Shown in pieces: positions 60,346 to 64,000 of a stretch of DNA of 64,000 bases; the first letter of the stretch is position 1, and every line of letters starts with the position of its first letter. The notes below the pieces were generated by a model. It was not told the origin of the DNA. It saw only the letters and a program-made list of their open reading frames with translations, and did no database searches. The translations under genes and the position numbers were made by a program. The DNA lies in contig NW_004624805.1 in NCBI RefSeq assembly GCF_000247695.1, positions 2,096,539 through 2,160,538 of the forward strand, written 5' to 3'. This DNA comes from Heterocephalus glaber. Lineage: Eukaryota; Chordata; Mammalia; Rodentia; Bathyergidae.

Positions 60346-60430
60346 GGGCCGGGGTGTAACTCAGTGAGACAGCAATTGCCTGGCATGCATGAGGCCCTGG
60401 GTTCACTCCCCTCTCTACATAAAACAAGGA
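60346..60430 (+). mobile_element. ID SINE
   Basis: GGGCCGGGGTGTAACTCAGT (A box), GCCTGGCATGCATGAGGCCC, then GGGTTCACTCCCCTCTCTAC and an A-rich end. Confidence 0.88.
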
Positions 60431-61370
60431 ATTTAAACATAGTTGTTGAGTTTTCCAAATATAGCAAAGGCTTTTAAGTAAAGTATACAAAAACAAAACG
60501 ACGTGCCTGAGTCATAGTGAGGATAAAGGATTGAAAACAGAAAGACAGTTTTTTCCAAGATGTCATCCTGGATTAGCAAGACCCGTGTTGGAGCCTCCCA
60601 TCCCTTGCTGCCCCATCTCCAACTTAATGCTGCACATGACAGTAAAGTCTAGGAAAATACATTATAGAGTCCTTCATTCAACGCTTCAGGAAGCTCAGAC
60701 CCTAAAATAGCAGAGGAGAAAATTGGAAGCTTTTTCAGAAGGCAGATAATTATCAGATCCAATCTATTCAAATGAGTAATCAAATTTCCCTATCAAAACA
60801 AGACCAGGCTTATTTTCTTCCCCTGCGGAGAAATACCTTTCCAAAGGATGCAGAGACGTTTGCAGAGTGTTGAGTGTAAGTTAATGTTTGTGACTACAAT
60901 AACAAATTACATATCTTTGCTTTTTAAAAAAGGCGTTCTGTGATGAATCCTTCATATGGGAAGAATTCTTTTCCAATGTGGAAAACTGTCTCTAATCTAT
61001 GTATGCTGCAGATTTTATGTTCAAGGAGATCTCCTCTGTACCAGGGCTTGGAATGGGTGACTGACTTCCTTACAGGTTCCTCTGCCCCACGGTGGCTTCT
61101 GCTTCTGCCGTGTCAGGCAAAGCCAACCGGGTAGGTGTGACAGCTAAGGCGGCATCTTGGACAGCTGGCACATGAAAGGAGGCATTCAGCTTCCTGCTGC
61201 GCGTGTATGAACATCTGTGATTGAAATTCTCAACCAGTATCTTAGGAACCAAATTTTAATCCATGAACTATCACTGAAGAAAAAATTCACATGCACGATT
61301 CAATCATTGGAACAACCGTTTCCAGATATTTCCAGTTAATTTTGCCTAGACTGATAACCATATGTATCAG
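60431..61370. other. no gene or repeat recognised
   Basis: No exon or element recognised. Confidence 0.4.
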
Positions 61371-61371
61371 G

Positions 61372-61625
61372 CATGGTCAAAATATATAATGAACGCTTCT
61401 GGCTCCTCCCCAAAGCGGAAATGAGCGGGAGAGGTGAATGTTTTGAGTGGATTCAGGACATCCAGGCAGCCATGACAGCAACAAGATGCCACGAAAGTCT
61501 TCTCGGTGGTTTCTTTAGAAGTGGCACCAAAGGAACCCGGGTCCTTCCTGCCTTGGACGAGACAGGCCAATAATAAAAGCGTATTTGAAAAGTGCGGGGT
61601 AAACGGTTATGGGAGAAACTAGCTC
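61372..61625 (+). mobile_element. mariner-type DNA transposon, internally deleted (copy 3)
   Basis: The left end ATGGTCAAAATATATAATGA matches the terminal repeat of copies 1 and 2 (TGATCAAAATATACGGTG). It then jumps straight to the transposase C-terminus on the plus strand: FWLLPKAEMSGRGE, CFEWIQDIQAAMTATRC. Reading frame is lost soon after, and the right end near 61,625 is approximate. At about 250 bp it is the shortest of the three copies and lies opposite to them in orientation. Confidence 0.7.
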
Positions 61626-61684
61626 TGCAGAGTGAACTTGGGCTGAACAAAGAGAAAAGGAGGGTGAAGCAAAGATAAAAGTAC

Positions 61685-61800
61685 ACGCCACGTTCACAGC
61701 GGCGCGGGCCACGGGGCACTCCCACGCGACAGCGGCTTTCCCCCGTGGCCTTTCTTCTTATGCCATCCGGATCTCGTGGGAGCTCGCGAGAAGCTCTGCA
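61685..61800. other. short CpG-rich patch
   Basis: Roughly 13 CpG in about 115 bp (CAGCGGCGCGGGCCACGGGG, CCCACGCGACAGCGG, AGCTCGCGAG). It directly follows mariner copy 3. It is too short to call an island, but CpG is dense compared with its surroundings. Confidence 0.4.
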
Positions 61801-61924
61801 GATGGGTGGGTCCTCATGGTGCCCTGGGATCTTGTGATTGGCAGGTCCCGCTCATTTCCCCAGCCAGCTTTGCCATGCCCTGTCTCTTTCATCAAGACGA
61901 CCTCCACAACTGCTTCGGAAGGTG

Positions 61925-62015
61925 ACAAGAATTAAGATGTGTTACGTACATGTACCAAGTCCCCATGATGTGTGTATTCATTAGGTACTGACATACATAC
62001 AGGTACTGATAAAAA
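61925..62015. repeat. short repeat shared with 21,405-21,490
   Basis: AATTAAGATGTGTTACGTAC and TGTACCAAGTCCCCATGA parallel AATTAAAATGTATTACGTGT and CGTGCATCAGTTCTCCAC at 21.4 kb. Both lead into ACATACA and GATAAAAA-type tails. It is probably the 3' end of one retroelement family; the family is unknown to me. Confidence 0.45.
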
Positions 62016-62019
62016 TAAA

Positions 62020-63865
62020 AATGAAACAAGAAAAGAAACTGGCAAGAATGATGGGAGAAGTGTGTTTGAAGTGAGGAGGAATGTTTGGAGAGGGATTGAT
62101 AGTGTCTTTTACTGTAGCGATAGTTTAAAAATATTCATGGTATTGTTTTTTATCATACTTCATAGTATTATAGGGTTTAGAAATCAGGAAAATTAATTCA
62201 AGACCCAACCAAAGTCAGACCAGTGGAATCCAGAGGTGGCTCCTTCTTATTTCTCAAGCGTACCGTGAAAATTTGCAGTGTCCTTTGGAAACTCTTTGAG
62301 GACCAATGGCTGGTCTGTCATTCCGGAACTACTTGCCATGGGACAAGGTTAGCGGAGGAGCGGAGAGGACAGGGTTCAGAACCTTCCAAGTCTCCTTGGG
62401 TTGAAGCAGCAAAGTGATCACACACACCCATGGGCTCTGAAGACTCTGTGTTCTGGAAACCTCAAGTCTGGGGCCAAAACCACTGGGCTGTGATACTGCA
62501 GAGAGAGACCCCAAACAGCTGGTGTTGATAAGGGGAAGCCATTTCCCTTAACCCCCTGCAGCATCAAGCTTCAACTGGGAGAGGAATTTCCAGTCACTTT
62601 TCAAGGAATCCTGGTAGAATAAATCCTTTTCAATGGAATCTTAAAAGAAAAAAGAATCAAGATCCCCATGGTAGGTATCAGTCATCGGCTTCCAGTTACT
62701 CAACCTTTTTACAAGTCTTAAGGATCCTATAAACTTTGAAAGTTGTAGTAAAATATTTATAGACCAAGTCAACGAAAAGTATAAAACAGTAGTCTAGGTG
62801 AAATTTCAACGCGACTGAAAGTCCTTTGACCTGTGTGGCTTTTTGATTTGGAAGGGCTGAGGGTCTGGGCCTGGTGACACAGCAACACGTTTCATGGCAT
62901 GGACCTAAAAGAGTGCAGTTGCCACAGCTGCTGTACAACTTCTTTTCTCTTTTTCTCCCTAGTGTTTATTCTAGAAATTCAAGAGATGATTTCGATGAAA
63001 AATGACAGTCCAAACTCAGGCTGGTGCCACAGTTGAAATCTTGTAGGTCATTACCTCTTCTGATTTTTCCTGGGAAAGGGCTGTGGGGCAGCTTTCCACT
63101 GCACATGAGAAAATCTAGACTTGCAGTTGGTGTCTCAGGACTTCAAGGGAGATATAAAACAGAGACTGACTAGTAAAATCTGCCACCCAAAGCCCCAAGG
63201 CACTCTTTATTCAGCAGCCTTAGGGCCCTGGTGGAATTCTGTTGGGAACAGCCAGGAGTTGCCTTTGCTCCTTTTCTTCACAGTAATGTTCAAGGCACTT
63301 CCCTTCCTGGCCAGGGACTGGGGCTTTAATTGGGGGTACTGTGCAGCGCCCCACTGCAACACCACTGAGTGCTGAAGGCTGGGTCTCTGCAGGGGGAGCT
63401 GGGGTTCGTAAGCCTGCAAGGGGCGGGCAAATGCGATTGTATATAAATTTATGCACTATTATTCCAGGAAAAACATACGAATGCTTTGGAAGTCATAAGG
63501 GATTTCCTAAATAACTGTGGTGCATGGCAGCCAGGAGGTTTTCGCTCAAAGAAAGCCCAAGATCATAACTGAAAGTGTGTTATGAGGTGAGAAAAGGTCA
63601 AAACCACGGGCAAAGTAATGTCTTGTTTGCTCCGGGCTGTGGTTGCTGGGGGTGAAAGTAAGTTCATGCCCCTTTATTTAACAGTAGGGTTACAGAGTAA
63701 GGGGTGAGCCTTCAGCAGACATGCCTGGTGGATGCGTCGTAGTGTGGTTGTCACACTGGCCAACGTGAAGCTCTCATGATTGTGACATATGTTTGTGTGA
63801 GCCATTTTTGAAATTCTTTTCTATCCCAGATTGTGATAGCTACAACTCCTCTGAGATACTTTGGG

Positions 63866-63908
<43 letters not shown>

Positions 63909-64000
63909 GGCAAATATTCCCATTGCAATTAGGTATTTTCTGGGTTTGTGTCCCATATACTTTTATAACCTGACACAGAGTTAAATGTAAAAGGTTGGGC
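62020..64000. other. no gene recognised; ends in unique-looking DNA
   Basis: No exon or named repeat apart from the CA microsatellite at 63,869-63,905. Open frames at 63,121-63,456 overlap on opposite strands. Confidence 0.4.
63869..63905. repeat. (AC)18 microsatellite
   Basis: About 18 uninterrupted AC units. Confidence 0.97.

Overview
This window looks like gene-poor nuclear DNA from a rodent, either intergenic or deep intronic. I recognise no intact protein-coding host gene, no rRNA and no functional tRNA. Every open frame is short and most overlap another frame on the opposite strand. The strongest taxonomic clue is the SINE content. Monomeric 7SL-derived B1-like units are joined to tRNA-like dID units (B1-dID composites), and there are free ID elements with a recognisable Pol III A box and B box. 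That combination points to a rodent of the squirrel-related or beaver-related branches rather than mouse or rat. I lean weakly toward beaver (Castor) because the typical ground-squirrel ID form is absent, but the sequence alone does not settle it.

Layout. 1-8.5 kb: mostly unrecognised single-copy-like DNA with three SINE insertions. 8.57-10.98 kb: the most interesting locus, a decayed minus-strand piggyBac transposase (about 9,128-10,843). Its cysteine-rich C-terminal domain and 3' tail are repeated in tandem about 2.3 times with a period near 355 bp. 11.5-15.7 kb: B1-dID SINEs, an MLT1 LTR and two antisense MaLR-type LTRs. 16.2-22.0 kb: two internally deleted copies of one mariner lineage, with simple repeats between them. 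22-25.6 kb: GC-rich DNA, two MaLR fragments and a very fresh ID insertion with a perfect 16-bp target duplication. 25.6-31.2 kb: long, almost repeat-free DNA. 31.29-31.76 kb: a solo LTR with a perfect 7-bp target duplication. 34.2-35.3 kb: an antisense MaLR LTR followed by a Tigger-like end. 40.68-41.37 kb: a CpG-island-like patch with a strong candidate splice acceptor. 42.0-42.9 kb: a plus-strand L1 ORF2 relic. 47.4-48.2 kb: a minus-strand L1 3' end with an ID inserted in it. 48.4-55.6 kb: a stack of LTRs and hAT-type elements, including a repeat family shared between 51.2 and 53.1-53.5 kb. 58.41-58.48 kb: a 69-bp perfect purine/pyrimidine alternation. 61.37-61.63 kb: a third mariner copy in the opposite orientation.

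There is no operon-like logic here. The recognisable content is layered transposon insertions of different ages. Any host function is most likely regulatory; the CpG-rich block at 40.7-41.4 kb and the repeat-poor blocks at 25.6-31.2, 43.5-47.4 and 56-58.4 kb are the best places to look.
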